Shown: positions 53,176-62,368 of the stretch, one piece after another
Layout of the letters: each line of letters opens with the position of its first letter
Position numbering within the stretch: the first letter of the stretch is position 1
NCBI GenBank assembly: GCA_963720645.1
Contig: CAVRFX010000026.1
Span: forward strand, 434,001-498,000
DNA length: 64,000 nt
DNA from: RYN-230 sp963720645
Lineage (GTDB): Bacteria; Actinomycetota; Actinomycetes; Streptosporangiales; Streptosporangiaceae
Reading direction: 5' to 3'
Made by a program: the position numbers and the translations under genes
The notes under the pieces: model-generated
Seen by the model: the letters and a program-made list of their open reading frames with translations, nothing else
Databases searched by the model: none
Told to the model about the DNA's origin: nothing

Positions 53176-53940
53176 TCAGGCCATCGCGGTCTGGCCGCCG
53201 TCGATCACCAGCACCTGGCCTGTCATGTACGAGGAGGCCTCGCTGGCCAGGAAGACCGCGGGTCCGGACATCTCGTCCGGCCGGGCCCACCGGCGCATCG
53301 GCACCGTGGCGACCGTGGCCTGCCCGGCAGTCTCGTCTTCCCAGAGGTTGCGGTTCAGCTCGGTCGCGGTCCAGCCGGGGCACAGCGCGTTGACCCGGAT
53401 GCCGCTGGCCGCCCACTCGACGGCGAGCGACTTGGTCAGTGAGATCAGGGCCGCCTTGGCCGCGCCGTACGGGGACAGGAACGGAGCCGCGCTCACCCCG
53501 GCCACGGACGCGACGTTGATGACCGAGCCGCTGCCCCGCTCCGCCAGGTGCTGGCCGACCGCATGGCACACGTACATGGCCGAGTCGAGGTTCAGCCGGA
53601 TCAGCTTGTCCCAGCCGGTCAGCCGGAGATCCAGGAACGGCACCATGAAGCTGGACCCGCCGGCGTTGTTGACCACGATGTCCAGGCCGCCCAGCTGGTC
53701 GATCGCCCCCGCCACCGCGGCGTCCACCGATTCCTGCGCGGTGACGTCGGCGGGAATGACGAAGGCCTTCCGGCCCAGCGCGGTGACCTGCGCCGCGGTC
53801 TCGGCCAGCCCGTCCTCGCCCCGGGCCACCAGGGCCAGGTCTGCCCCGGCTCCGGCCAGGGCGACCGCGATCGCCTGCCCGATCCCCCGCGAGGCGCCGG
53901 TGATGAAAGCGTTCTTGCCCGTCAGGTCGAAGAGCGGCAC
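53176..53940 (-). CDS. SDR-family oxidoreductase
   Basis: A 254-aa classical short-chain dehydrogenase/reductase: TGASRGIGQAIAVALAG (cofactor loop), DIVVNNAGG, the Ser of INVASVAGVSA, and the catalytic SPYGAAKAALISLTK (Tyr, Lys). The substrate is unknown; ADP-binding detail suggests NAD(P), with LVAR after the second strand leaning to NADP. GTG 53940 has AGGA 6 bases ahead. It begins 2 bp from the end of the hydrolase gene. Confidence 0.93.
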   Translation of the reverse strand: MPLFDLTGKNAFITGASRGIGQAIAVALAGAGADLALVARGEDGLAETAAQVTALGRKAFVIPADVTAQESVDAAVAGAIDQLGGLDIVVNNAGGSSFMVPFLDLRLTGWDKLIRLNLDSAMYVCHAVGQHLAERGSGSVINVASVAGVSAAPFLSPYGAAKAALISLTKSLAVEWAASGIRVNALCPGWTATELNRNLWEDETAGQATVATVPMRRWARPDEMSGPAVFLASEASSYMTGQVLVIDGGQTAMA

Positions 53941-53942
53941 GC

Positions 53943-54660
53943 TCAGTCCTTCCACTCGGTGGGTAGCGGCGCGGCGGCCGGGTTCACCCGGCGCACGATC
54001 TCGTTCAGCACGATGCGGACGGAGGGCTCACCCACCCAGAGATGCTTGGCCCGGTCCACCGCGATCAGCTCGGCCTGCGGCACCCGGGCGAACCGGCGCC
54101 GCGCCTCGTCCGGGCGGAGGTAGTCGTCCAGCTCCGGGACCAGCACCAGCAGGGGCTTGCCCGACTCGGCCCAGGCGTCCAGGTCCGCGTCACCGGCCCG
54201 GTGCAAGGCCGGAGACAGCAGGATCGCTCCCTCCACGGCGGCATGGCCGGGCGCCCCACTTGAGCGCGAGCTCGGTGCCGAACGACCAGCCGACCAGCCA
54301 CAGCCGGGGCAGCCCGGCCGCGGTAGCCCAGCTGACCGCCGCGGCCAGGTCGTGCCGTTCGGCCTCGCCGTCACCGAACTCGCCATGGCTGCGCCCGTGG
54401 TCGGACGCGGTACCCCGGGTGTTGAAGCGCAGCACCGCCAGGTCGGCCAGGGCGGGCAGCCGGTAAGAGGCCTTGCGCAGGATGTGGCTGTCCATCATGC
54501 CGCCCTGCGTCGGCAGCGGGTGCAGGAAGACGAGCGTGGCCACCGGGTCACGCCCGGCGGGCCGGGCCAGCTCGCCGACCAGGTCGAGCCCGTCGTCGGT
54601 GTGCAGGGTGACCGGCTCCCGCCGGGCCGGCAGGACAGTACTCGCCCTGATCTCGCTCAT
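53943..54660 (-). CDS. Alpha/beta hydrolase (dienelactone-type), one frameshift
   Basis: About 238 aa over two frames. Frame one has FLHPLPTQGGMMDSH (oxyanion loop), NTRGTASDHGRSHGEFGDGE and LWLVGWSFGTELALKWG (nucleophile elbow GWSFG). Frame two continues APGHAAVEGAILLSPAL, LLVLVPELDDYLRPDEARRRF (Asp) and DRAKHLWVGEPS (His). The shift is at a GGGG run near 54255. The catalytic triad is intact across the frames, so the gene is probably functional and the indel an error. ATG 54660. Confidence 0.85.
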
Positions 54661-54731
54661 GCGCTTCCTGTGGGTCGGGCCGGGACCGTGGGTGCGGGCC
54701 GCGGCGCTGCGGGGGGCTGGGACCGGCGTCC

Positions 54732-55019
54732 TCAGCGTCCGACCCGGCGCCCGGGCCGGCGCTGCATGCGCCGCTGCCAGCAGGGCCGGTGCCAGTGCCG
54801 ACGTTCGGCGGGCCCGGGGTCAAGGCTAGGCCAGGCGACCAGATGCGGCATACCGGGAGGGATCTCCTGATCGCATCCCGGGCAGCGGTACGTCTTGGCC
54901 GTGGCGGCCCCGGGTACCGGGCGGATCACCCAGTCCCCGTCCGGCCAGGACTCCAGCCGCTCGGGCCCGCCGGGCCGCGGGGCGGGGTCCGGCGGCCGGC
55001 GGATGCGCCGGGGGCTCAT
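54732..55019 (-). CDS. Zinc-ribbon-like actinobacterial protein, unknown
   Basis: A 95-aa basic protein. The conserved part is VIRPVPGAATAKTYRCPGCD followed by PHLVAWPS and RRHWHRPCWQRR, a Cys-x-x-Cys ... His ... His-x-x-Cys pattern that likely binds zinc. Streptomycete homologues carry vague ATP/GTP-binding labels. ATG 55019. It precedes the hydrolase gene on the same strand. Confidence 0.78.
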   Translation of the reverse strand: MSPRRIRRPPDPAPRPGGPERLESWPDGDWVIRPVPGAATAKTYRCPGCDQEIPPGMPHLVAWPSLDPGPAERRHWHRPCWQRRMQRRPGRRVGR

Positions 55020-55134
55020 GTCGGATAACTCCGCATGGCCGCGACACTACCGCCGGCGCCGGGGCGGGGGTGATCGGCCCGCCGCCGGTCCTCCCCCGGG
55101 CGCCGGTCGCTCCCGGGGGCTTAACCGCCGTTGT

Positions 55135-56203
55135 CTATACCGATCCCAGCAGGCCGAACGGGCTCGGCGCAGCGAAATCGATCCGCAGCACGGGACGTCC
55201 CGTGCCCAGCCGCACGGACGCCATGTGGGCGGCACGGAACGGCGACTGCTGGCTGCTGACGGTAGCCAGCATGTTCTGCATGTTGGTCTCCGCCAGTTCG
55301 GCGGAACGGAACGGAGCCGTGGCCGTGTCCGGCCCGGATTCGCCGAAGGACACGATGCGCACCGGATGGGACGCCGCGAGGTCGGTGATCACGGTCATCA
55401 GCCGTGAGTCCACTTCCCCCGCGGCGAGTTCCCGGCGGGCCGCGGTGGAGGTCACGATCCGCGAGTTCTCAGCCAGCGCGCTCCCGAACATCTTGCGCGC
55501 GGCCAGATCCTTCTTGACCTGGGACTCATAGGCGGCGGCGCCGTGCAGCGCGATCGACCGGACCTGGATCTGCCGGCTCCCGGAGCCGAAGCTCGCGAGC
55601 AGCCCGGGGGCGTACACGGACGCGAGCCGGCTGCCGATCTGGCTGCGCAGGGTAGGCGTCGCCACGATGACCGCCGAATCGAGCGGGTTGGTCTTGCCCG
55701 GCTTCAGCATGTACAGCCGCGCTCGCCGGGATGTGGCGGGCCTTGAGCGCCTGGCACATCGCGGGATCGCAGGAGATGGCGCTGGCCGAGCCGACCTGCG
55801 CCGCGACCCAGGCTGCGGCGTCGCGGCTGAGCGTGGCGGGATCGGCAGGATGGGCGCTTCCGGTGCCGCTCCGCCCGGTGCTGCTTCCCTGGGCGGTGTT
55901 CCCCGCGGCGTTGTTTCCCCCGCTGTGGTGGAACACGGCGAAGCCCGCCGCCAGCAGGCCGACGGTCACGGTCGTGACCAGGACACCGGCCATCCGGTAA
56001 CTCCGGCTGGCGCGCGGCTGTCCTTTGAGGGAGTTTGCCGGATCGGCGCCGGTCCGGGGGCCACGATCGGTCCGGGGGCCCCGGTGCGTCGGCGGGAGTT
56101 TGGGGGGCGCCTTGACCGCTTTAGGCTTGGCGGGCGCGGCGACCTTCTTCGGCTTGGCGGGCCTTTTGGCCGGTTTCGGCTTGGGCGGTGCCTTCAAGGC
56201 CAT
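55135..56203 (-). CDS. Single-pass membrane protein with extracellular domain, one frameshift
   Basis: About 356 aa over two frames. An N-terminal Lys/Pro/Ala-rich cytoplasmic arm (KPKPAKRPAKPKKVAAPAKP), one TM helix near residues 72-92 (GVLVTTVTVGLLAAGFAVF), then an extracellular domain: AAWVAAQVGSASAISCDPAM, SAVIVATPTLRSQIGSRLAS, YAPGLLASFGSGSRQIQVRS and AGEVDSRLMTVITDLAA. I know this type only from association with actinobacterial polysaccharide loci, and no function is established. An extra base near 55727 shifts the frame. The ATG overlaps the stop of the upstream Pro/Ala-rich gene. Confidence 0.7.
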
Positions 56204-57194
56204 CGGTTGGGAGCCGCCGTATCCGCGTCGGGCTTTGCGGGAACTCCCGCCGTATCCGGCTTGGCGGTAGCGGCACTCTCTGGCGCGGCCGCCGCTACAT
56301 CGGCCGCCGGGGCCCCCGCGGCTGTGTTCACCGGCGCGGTGATGACCGGGATCGGCTCCGTGATCGGTTCACCTGAAGGCGAGGTCTCAGGCCCGGCCGC
56401 CGGCTGCGCTGGAGCGGCCGGGGGCTGTGCAAGAGCGGCCGGGGGCTGGGGTGCGCCCGGCGCCCCCCGATCAGGGCGGGGCAACGGGACGGGGGCTTCG
56501 TGGCTGTGATCCTCAGCCTCGGCGTCAGTATCGGCCTGTATCGCGGCCCGTACACGTTCCAGGAAAGCCGCCGACAGCGCCGGCCGGGCTATCCGCGCGG
56601 GCGGCCTGGGCCCGTCATAACCACCCCGGACCCGCTGCGGCAACGAGGCCGAGGGCGTGGCGGACGAGGGTTCGGGCGCCGGGGCGCCTGTGGCGGGCGT
56701 TACCTGGAGTGGCGCCTGAAGGGGCGGGGCTTCGGTGGCGGGCGCTCCGGTTGCGGGCGCTCCGGTTGCGGCGCGTGCGCTCCGGTTGCGGGCGTTTCCG
56801 TTGCGGGCGCTCCGGTAGCGGGCGCTTCCCGGGATGGCGGCACGAAGGCCGACCCCGTGGTAGCCGGCGCGACGCCGGCCCGCGTGTCCGAGGATGCGTG
56901 CTCCTCTTCGCGCCTGGCCGCTTCGGCCGCCGCCCGCACACGCTCGAGGAAGGACTCCGGCAGGACGGGCCGCGCTACCCGGGCGGGCGGACGCGGCCGG
57001 TCACCCGTGCCCCGCACCCGGCGTGGCAATGACGTCGGCGCCTCGAAAGGCGCCGGCTGTCCACTGGGCTGCTCTGGTGGGAGATCGGCCCCTGCTTCCT
57101 CACTCTCGGGCAAAGACCCGGCTAGTGCTGTCAGTCCTTCTGCCGCCTTGGACGCCCGCCGAGACAGCGGCGGACCTTTGCTGCCTTTTCCCAT
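56194..57194 (-). CDS. Pro/Ala-rich protein with duplicated LERVRAA module, one frameshift
   Basis: A low-complexity protein of about 333 aa over two frames. A module of about 30 residues occurs twice: LPRRVRGTGDRPRPPARVAR...FLERVRAA in the N-terminal half and LPQRVRGGYDGPRPPARIAR...FLERVRAA in the C-terminal half, each followed by an acidic stretch. Between them lie Ala-Thr-Gly-Ala-Pro repeats, where the shift occurs near 56775. No TM helix or signal is seen, so it is likely cytoplasmic. ATG 57194. It couples to the membrane protein gene downstream. The function is unknown. Confidence 0.6.
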
Positions 57195-57990
57195 ACGCCC
57201 AGACCCCCTGGAGGCGCGTCGCCATGCGCCCACCTGCGCTACAGCGGAGCACAGGTGAAGTCACTTTTCAACCTAAATGACTCGTTGTTACGAAGCTTCT
57301 ACGTAGTGAGATTTGCCGCGGTGAGGGCGCAGGGCCGGCATCCTGGAATCGGATGTGCATGATTGGGGAATTCGGACGTACGCACTCCGCGGGAATCGCA
57401 CCATGCCCTGCTGTGGGACTCCGGCCCAGTAACACTCTGATAGCGGAACCCCTATCGGGAAGTCTCGTACGATTTGTAAAAGTATCGTCACTTTAAGTCT
57501 ATCCCTGCTGGTATGTCCAGGGCTCTGGCGCCGGGGGCCGTGCGGTGGTTCCGGGCCCCGGCTACGGGCGATGCTCAGGTACCCGCGAGTCCCGGACCTA
57601 ACCCGGCCGGGCGCCTCGCTTACCGGCCTGGGGCTTCTCCTGGCTGCGCCGAACCGCCGCCGGTTCACCAGGTAAGCGCTGGCCACAGCCGGTGCGCCGC
57701 CAGGAAAATCGGCAAAGTCCCCTCCTAGCTGGAGGAAGGACGGTAGCTTGCCCATAAGCGATGTTCCTGGTCGAAGGACATCGCAACGGTTGTAACGCCG
57801 TAACACGTAGGCGGGCTGGGGGGAAGCAGCCGAAGTGCCCCTGTAGACGGCCCCCAGATCGCAGCAGGCAGGTGCGACCTTTGGATCAGGGCACGGGGAA
57901 AGGCTGGGGGCCTGAGCCATCGCAGTCGCAGCGTCAGGATCGTCCCCCCAGTTCGGGACCGTACGTGATTCGGCGATATGGGGCGCCCCA
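57195..57990. promoter_or_regulatory. 796-bp divergent region with hairpin-rich leader of the glycosyltransferase operon
   Basis: No convincing gene. Reading the plus strand toward the glycosyltransferase: a stem CGCTTACC (57617-57624)/GGTAAGCG (57671-57678) enclosing GAACCG/CGGTTC; a nested stem GGCAA-GTCC-CCTCC/GGAGG-GGAC-TTGCC (57711-57752); and GCGATGT/ACATCGC (57758-57784). Three stems in about 170 nt suggest a structured RNA leader. It matches no riboswitch class I can name. The first 300 bp, near the minus-strand start, is AT-richer. Confidence 0.5.
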
Positions 57991-59700
57991 GTGAACGGTG
58001 ATCAGGACACTGCCCTGGAACCCCCGGTGAGCGCAGACAGTGCCGTAGGCCCAGCCGCACCTCCCGGGAATTCCGGTCACCAGCTTCCGGTCCGCGAATT
58101 CAGGGTGTTCAAGCCTCCGGCCGGCCTGTCCACTTGGGATTCATCGCCTTTCCCCGAAACAACTCCGCAAGCTCACCGGAACTGGTCAGCCCGGTCCGGG
58201 GGCATACGGCGCCGGCCCGGTAAGCCGCGCCTGGCGTCCCGGCCGTGGCCACTGCTGGCCGTGCTGCTGGTCCAGGCCGCCCTGTCAGCGCGGCTCCTGT
58301 GGTCCAACACCGCCTTCCAGGACGAGGCTCTTTACCTGCGGGCCGGGCATCTGGAGTGGGCCCGGTGGCTGCATGACGCGGCGATCCCGAGCTTTCCGGC
58401 GTACTTCTCGGGGGCGCCGGTCCTGTACCCGCCGCTGGGCGCCCTCGCGGATAGCGTGGGCGGCCTGGCCGCCGCGCGCATCCTGTCACTGTGCTTCATG
58501 CTCGGGGTCACGGCTCTCTTGTGGGGCACGGCGGCCCGGCTGTATGGGCAGCGGGCGGCACTTCTGTTGACCGCCTTGTTCGCCACGCTGGCGGGCACCC
58601 AGTTCCTGGGTGCTTTCGCGACCTACGACGCGATGGCGTTGTTCCTGCTGGCGCTGGCCGCGTGGCTGGGTGTCCGCAGCGCTGACGGCCAGGGCTGGAG
58701 CCGGGCCATTCTGCTGGTGGCGTCGGGCATTGTCCTCGCCGCAGCCGATGCCGTGAAATACGCGACAGCGCTGTTCACTCCCGTCGTCATCGTGGTCGTC
58801 GCCGTGACGGTCTGGCGCAAGCATGGGAGCCGTCGCGTACTGACCGCTGGCCTGACGGTCCTCGGCGCCTGGCTGCTGCCGGTCATCGTGGCCCTCACGG
58901 CAGGCGGCCGGGAGTACTGGCAAGGCGTCACGACGAGCACCCTGGCGCGGCCGGAGTCGAGCTTCTCGGTCGAGGACGTCCTGCAGCGTGCCTACATGTG
59001 GACCAGCCTGATCCTGGTCCTCGCCGCGCTGGGCGCAGTGCTGTCGTATCGCGCGGAGGCACGCGCGAAGCTCCTGGTTCCCATCCTGGCGACGGCTGGC
59101 CTGCTCGTCCCGGCCGAGCAGGCCAGGCTGCACACGACGGTCAGCCTCCAGAAGCATGTCGTGTTCGGCGCCTGGTTCGCGGCGATCGCCGCCGGCTACG
59201 CCCTGGCCAGGCTGAGCAGAGTCGACCACGGCTATGGCTGGGCACCGGTCATGGCCCTGCCCATCGCCGCATCGACGCTGTTCGGGTCGATGGGCCAGGC
59301 CACGTCGCTGTTCGTGGTCTGGCCGAACTCGGCCGACGCCGTCACCCTCCTCCGCGCGGAGATGAGCCTTCATCCGGGCCGCTACCTGGCCGAGGACTAT
59401 GACGTCGAGGCGTACTACCTGCGTGACACCGTTCCCTGGCAGCGCTGGTCGAGCACCTACCATTTCAGCTACCCGGGGATCCGCGCGGGGGCCGCTTCCT
59501 TCGCGGCAGCGATTCAGCAGCACTACTTCTCGCTCGTGATCCTGAATTTCGGGGATACCGCGGCCGTGGACCGGCAGCTCACGGCCGACATGCGCCGTAC
59601 CGGCGGCTACTACGTACTCGGGCATCCTGGCCGCTTTACCATCTGGGCCTCCGCGGACAAGCCATCCCAGCCAGCTGGGGGGTCCAGTGCTCGTTACTAA
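57991..59700 (+). CDS. ArnT/PMT-type polyprenol-dependent glycosyltransferase
   Basis: A 569-aa GT-C membrane protein. After a soluble N-terminus of about 85 residues come roughly ten TM helices. The catalytic acidic pair of the family is FQDEALYLRAGHLEWARWL in the first extracytoplasmic loop. C-terminal residues about 470-569 form a soluble domain (AEDYDVEAYYLRDTVPWQRW). Such enzymes transfer a sugar from a polyprenyl phosphate on the outer side of the membrane. GTG 57991. It begins the plus-strand operon with a GT2 and GH26-like genes. The acceptor is unknown. Confidence 0.82.
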   Translation: MNGDQDTALEPPVSADSAVGPAAPPGNSGHQLPVREFRVFKPPAGLSTWDSSPFPETTPQAHRNWSARSGGIRRRPGKPRLASRPWPLLAVLLVQAALSARLLWSNTAFQDEALYLRAGHLEWARWLHDAAIPSFPAYFSGAPVLYPPLGALADSVGGLAAARILSLCFMLGVTALLWGTAARLYGQRAALLLTALFATLAGTQFLGAFATYDAMALFLLALAAWLGVRSADGQGWSRAILLVASGIVLAAADAVKYATALFTPVVIVVVAVTVWRKHGSRRVLTAGLTVLGAWLLPVIVALTAGGREYWQGVTTSTLARPESSFSVEDVLQRAYMWTSLILVLAALGAVLSYRAEARAKLLVPILATAGLLVPAEQARLHTTVSLQKHVVFGAWFAAIAAGYALARLSRVDHGYGWAPVMALPIAASTLFGSMGQATSLFVVWPNSADAVTLLRAEMSLHPGRYLAEDYDVEAYYLRDTVPWQRWSSTYHFSYPGIRAGAASFAAAIQQHYFSLVILNFGDTAAVDRQLTADMRRTGGYYVLGHPGRFTIWASADKPSQPAGGSSARY

Positions 59701-59729
59701 GCCTCCGGCCGCTCAACGCTCGCCGCCCG

Positions 59730-61268
59730 GTGTACCTCCCCACACCGCCGAGCGACCAGGAGAAGTACGAGTACTTCGGCAAGCAGCGCCGCTGGGTGTT
59801 CGCGTTCCTGCTCATTGCCGCCCTCGGGGTTCTCTACGGCTACATTCGCGTTGCCGAGCATGCCTGGCTGGTCGCCCCGCTGATGTGGCTGCTACTGATG
59901 GTCATCGTGCCACCGGTGGTCGTCAACTTCTGGCTCAGAATCGGACGGCCAAGGCTGAGCCTGGCCGAGCATCAGGCGACCGTGGCCAGCTACCAGGAGC
60001 ACGGCGAGGCCGTCGACGTCTTCCTGCCCAGCTGCGGCGAGCCCCTGGCCTTGCTGAACAACACCTTCCTGCACGTCAGCAACATTGAGTGGGGCGGCCC
60101 CAAGACCGTCTATGTGCTGGACGACTCGGTCCGTGAAGAGATACGAGACCTGGCCCAGCGGTACGGATTCCGGTACATCGTCCGCCCGGACCCGGGCCAT
60201 ATGAAGAAGGCCGGCAACCTCCTGCACGCCCTCGGCGTTAGCGATGGGGAATTCATCGCCGTGATAGACGCCGATTTTGCCATGCGGCCGGAGTTTCTCT
60301 ACGAGACCATGCCGTACTTTTCCGATCCCCAGGTCGGCATCGTCCAGACAGCTCAGTACTTCGACGTCAGCAATCGCTCGTTCTCCTATATCCAGCGCTA
60401 CGCCGGGACCCTGCAGGATATCTTTTTCCACTTCATCCAGCCGGCCCGGGATCGCTTCAGTGCGGCAATCTGCGCGGGGACAAACCTGGTCTACCGGCGC
60501 GCCGCAGTGGAGGCGGCCGGCGGCTTCGCATGGGTGCCGATCGGCGAGGACGTGCACTCCGGGGTCAGGCTGGCGTGGGCCGGCTACGCGACCCGCTACC
60601 TGCCCCTGTGCCTCGCCAAGGGCGTGGCGCCGGCCGACTTCCCGTCGCTGGCCAACCAGCAGACCCGCTGGTGCCGCTCGTCGATGCTGCTGATGCTTGA
60701 GAAGCACTTCCGGGAGGCGCCGTTCACGTGGCAGCAGCGGGCCGCATTCTGGGCAGCGTTCCTGTATTACATGTCGTCGGCCGCGTTGCTGCTCACCGGT
60801 CCATTCCCGGTACTGGCCATGATCTGGTTTTTCCCGGCGCGTATCTACCCGCACAACTACCTGCCGATGCTGCCAGCGATCGCAGCAACGCTGTTCGTCT
60901 TCCCCTTGCTGAGCAGGGGCTGGCGGCCGACCATCTACCGGGTGTGCATGATCAACTCGTGCTGCCACATGTACGCGGTCTGGTACGCGATCCGGGGAAG
61001 CGTGGCGGAGTGGGTTCCGACCGGCGCCTCCAGCCGTAAAGGCCAAGTTCCCCGAACCGTGAACCGGATCTTGCTGACCTGGATCGTCGTTGTTCAGGGG
61101 CTGCTCTGGTCGGGCCTGGCCCTGCGCATGCACGAGTTCGGCTGGCATCTTTATTGGGCAACGGCCCTCCTGGCCGCCGTTCAGCTGTATATGCTGGCGC
61201 CCTTGATGACCCCCGGTAAGGGTGTGTGGGGACGCACTCTGGAGGAGCCTGCGGAGGTCATGGGGTGA
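59730..61268 (+). CDS. Cellulose-synthase-like GT2 polysaccharide synthase
   Basis: A 512-aa processive GT2. Two N-terminal TM helices, a GT domain with VYVLDDSVRE, AVIDADFAMRP (DxD), VPIGEDVHSGVRLAW (TED position, here GED), and NQQTRWCRSSM (QxxRW), then about five C-terminal helices. This D,D,D,QxxRW set is that of cellulose, beta-mannan and hyaluronan-type synthases that make and export a chain. No PilZ domain is present. GTG 59730, with a poor ribosome site, 29 bp after the ArnT-like gene. The polymer is not predictable; GH26 neighbours hint at a mannan-like or mixed beta-glycan (inference). Confidence 0.9.
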   Translation: MYLPTPPSDQEKYEYFGKQRRWVFAFLLIAALGVLYGYIRVAEHAWLVAPLMWLLLMVIVPPVVVNFWLRIGRPRLSLAEHQATVASYQEHGEAVDVFLPSCGEPLALLNNTFLHVSNIEWGGPKTVYVLDDSVREEIRDLAQRYGFRYIVRPDPGHMKKAGNLLHALGVSDGEFIAVIDADFAMRPEFLYETMPYFSDPQVGIVQTAQYFDVSNRSFSYIQRYAGTLQDIFFHFIQPARDRFSAAICAGTNLVYRRAAVEAAGGFAWVPIGEDVHSGVRLAWAGYATRYLPLCLAKGVAPADFPSLANQQTRWCRSSMLLMLEKHFREAPFTWQQRAAFWAAFLYYMSSAALLLTGPFPVLAMIWFFPARIYPHNYLPMLPAIAATLFVFPLLSRGWRPTIYRVCMINSCCHMYAVWYAIRGSVAEWVPTGASSRKGQVPRTVNRILLTWIVVVQGLLWSGLALRMHEFGWHLYWATALLAAVQLYMLAPLMTPGKGVWGRTLEEPAEVMG

Positions 61269-61383
61269 ATCCTGCAAACCCAATGGTGGTTGCTTTCGCG
61301 CGAGTAATGCCGCCTGGCCTGTCCCGACGAACACGATCGGCGCTGGCCCCCCGTAGCAACCGGATCACAGAAGGAGCCACCCG

Positions 61384-62358
61384 ATGAGGCATCAGAGCAG
61401 AAGAAGGCGGAGGGGACCCGGGCGGATCATTATGATCGCCATTGCCATCGTCGCCGTATTCGCGGTCGCGGCCGGGGTCATCGTGCATAACCGCTCCAGC
61501 CATGCCAGCGGGCCACTGCCGGTGCAACTCCCTGCCGCCACGGGCGCTTACCTGGGGGTGTATACCAGCGGCCTCCCGGACTCGTATGCCGGCGTGAAAG
61601 CGTTCAAGACTGTTACGAAGGCCACACCAGATGTCGTTATGTACTATAGTGGCTGGTTTGTACCTTTTCCGGCTAAGTTCGCCACTACTGTGGCTAATAA
61701 TGGCGCGGTACCCCTTGTGCAGATGGACCCGGACAACATCCCCGTGTCCAGGATCGCTTCCGGGCGGTACGACGGCTACCTGAGTGCCTACGCCGAGGCC
61801 GTCCGCGCCTACAAGCATCCCGTGGTCCTGAGCTTCGGCCACGAGATGAACGGAACGTGGTACCAGTGGGGCTACCGGCACACACCCCCTGCGGTATTCG
61901 TGGCCGCCTGGCGCCACATTGTGAAACTCTTCCGGGCGCTACAGGCCAACAACGTGACCTGGCTGTGGACGGTCAACATCATCAACCACACGCACGGCGA
62001 GAGTATCCCCCGGCCGGACCCGTGGTGGCCCGGCAGTTCCTACGTGAACTGGGTCGGCATTGACGGTTACTACCTCAAGCCGTCCTGGAAGTTCGCTCCG
62101 CTGTTCGGTCCCACCATCGCTGCCGTCCGAAAGCTCACCCTCGACCCGATACTCGTCGCCGAGACGGGCGCCGTGCCGGCGTCCGGCCAGCCGGCGAAGA
62201 TCGCCGACCTGTTCTCTGGCATCCACCAGTATGGGTTGCTTGGGTTCGTCTATTTCGATTCCACCAACTCCATCGGCCAACATTTCGGTCTGTCCAGCCC
62301 GGCAGCCGTGGCTGCCTTCCGCAAGGGCGCCAGCACGTACACGAGGCCGGGGGGATGA
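61384..62358 (+). CDS. Membrane-anchored GH26-like glycosidase, copy 1
   Basis: A 324-aa protein. Arg-rich N-terminus, TM anchor (about residues 15-36), no lipobox, then a GH26-type TIM barrel: YLGVYTSGLPDSYAGVKAF, VVMYYSGWFVPFPAKF, LSFGHEMNGTWYQWGYRH with the acid/base Glu, NVTWLWTVNIIN, YVNWVGIDGYYLKPSWKF, and LDPILVAETGAVP with the nucleophile Glu. GH26 enzymes hydrolyse beta-mannans or beta-1,3/1,4-glucans, and this one would face outside. ATG 61384 has AAGGAG upstream. It is the first of three tandem relatives. Confidence 0.88.
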   Translation: MRHQSRRRRRGPGRIIMIAIAIVAVFAVAAGVIVHNRSSHASGPLPVQLPAATGAYLGVYTSGLPDSYAGVKAFKTVTKATPDVVMYYSGWFVPFPAKFATTVANNGAVPLVQMDPDNIPVSRIASGRYDGYLSAYAEAVRAYKHPVVLSFGHEMNGTWYQWGYRHTPPAVFVAAWRHIVKLFRALQANNVTWLWTVNIINHTHGESIPRPDPWWPGSSYVNWVGIDGYYLKPSWKFAPLFGPTIAAVRKLTLDPILVAETGAVPASGQPAKIADLFSGIHQYGLLGFVYFDSTNSIGQHFGLSSPAAVAAFRKGASTYTRPGG

Positions 62359-62368
62359 GCACTCGTCA

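Noticed and set aside
57600..57760. Cobalamin riboswitch on the minus strand (AGCCAGGAGA resembles the B12 box)
   Set aside because: The upstream conserved core of the aptamer is missing and the downstream gene is unrelated to B12.
57288..57920. Minus-strand open frame in the divergent region
   Set aside because: No recognisable protein pattern, and it overlaps the hairpins and both promoter areas.
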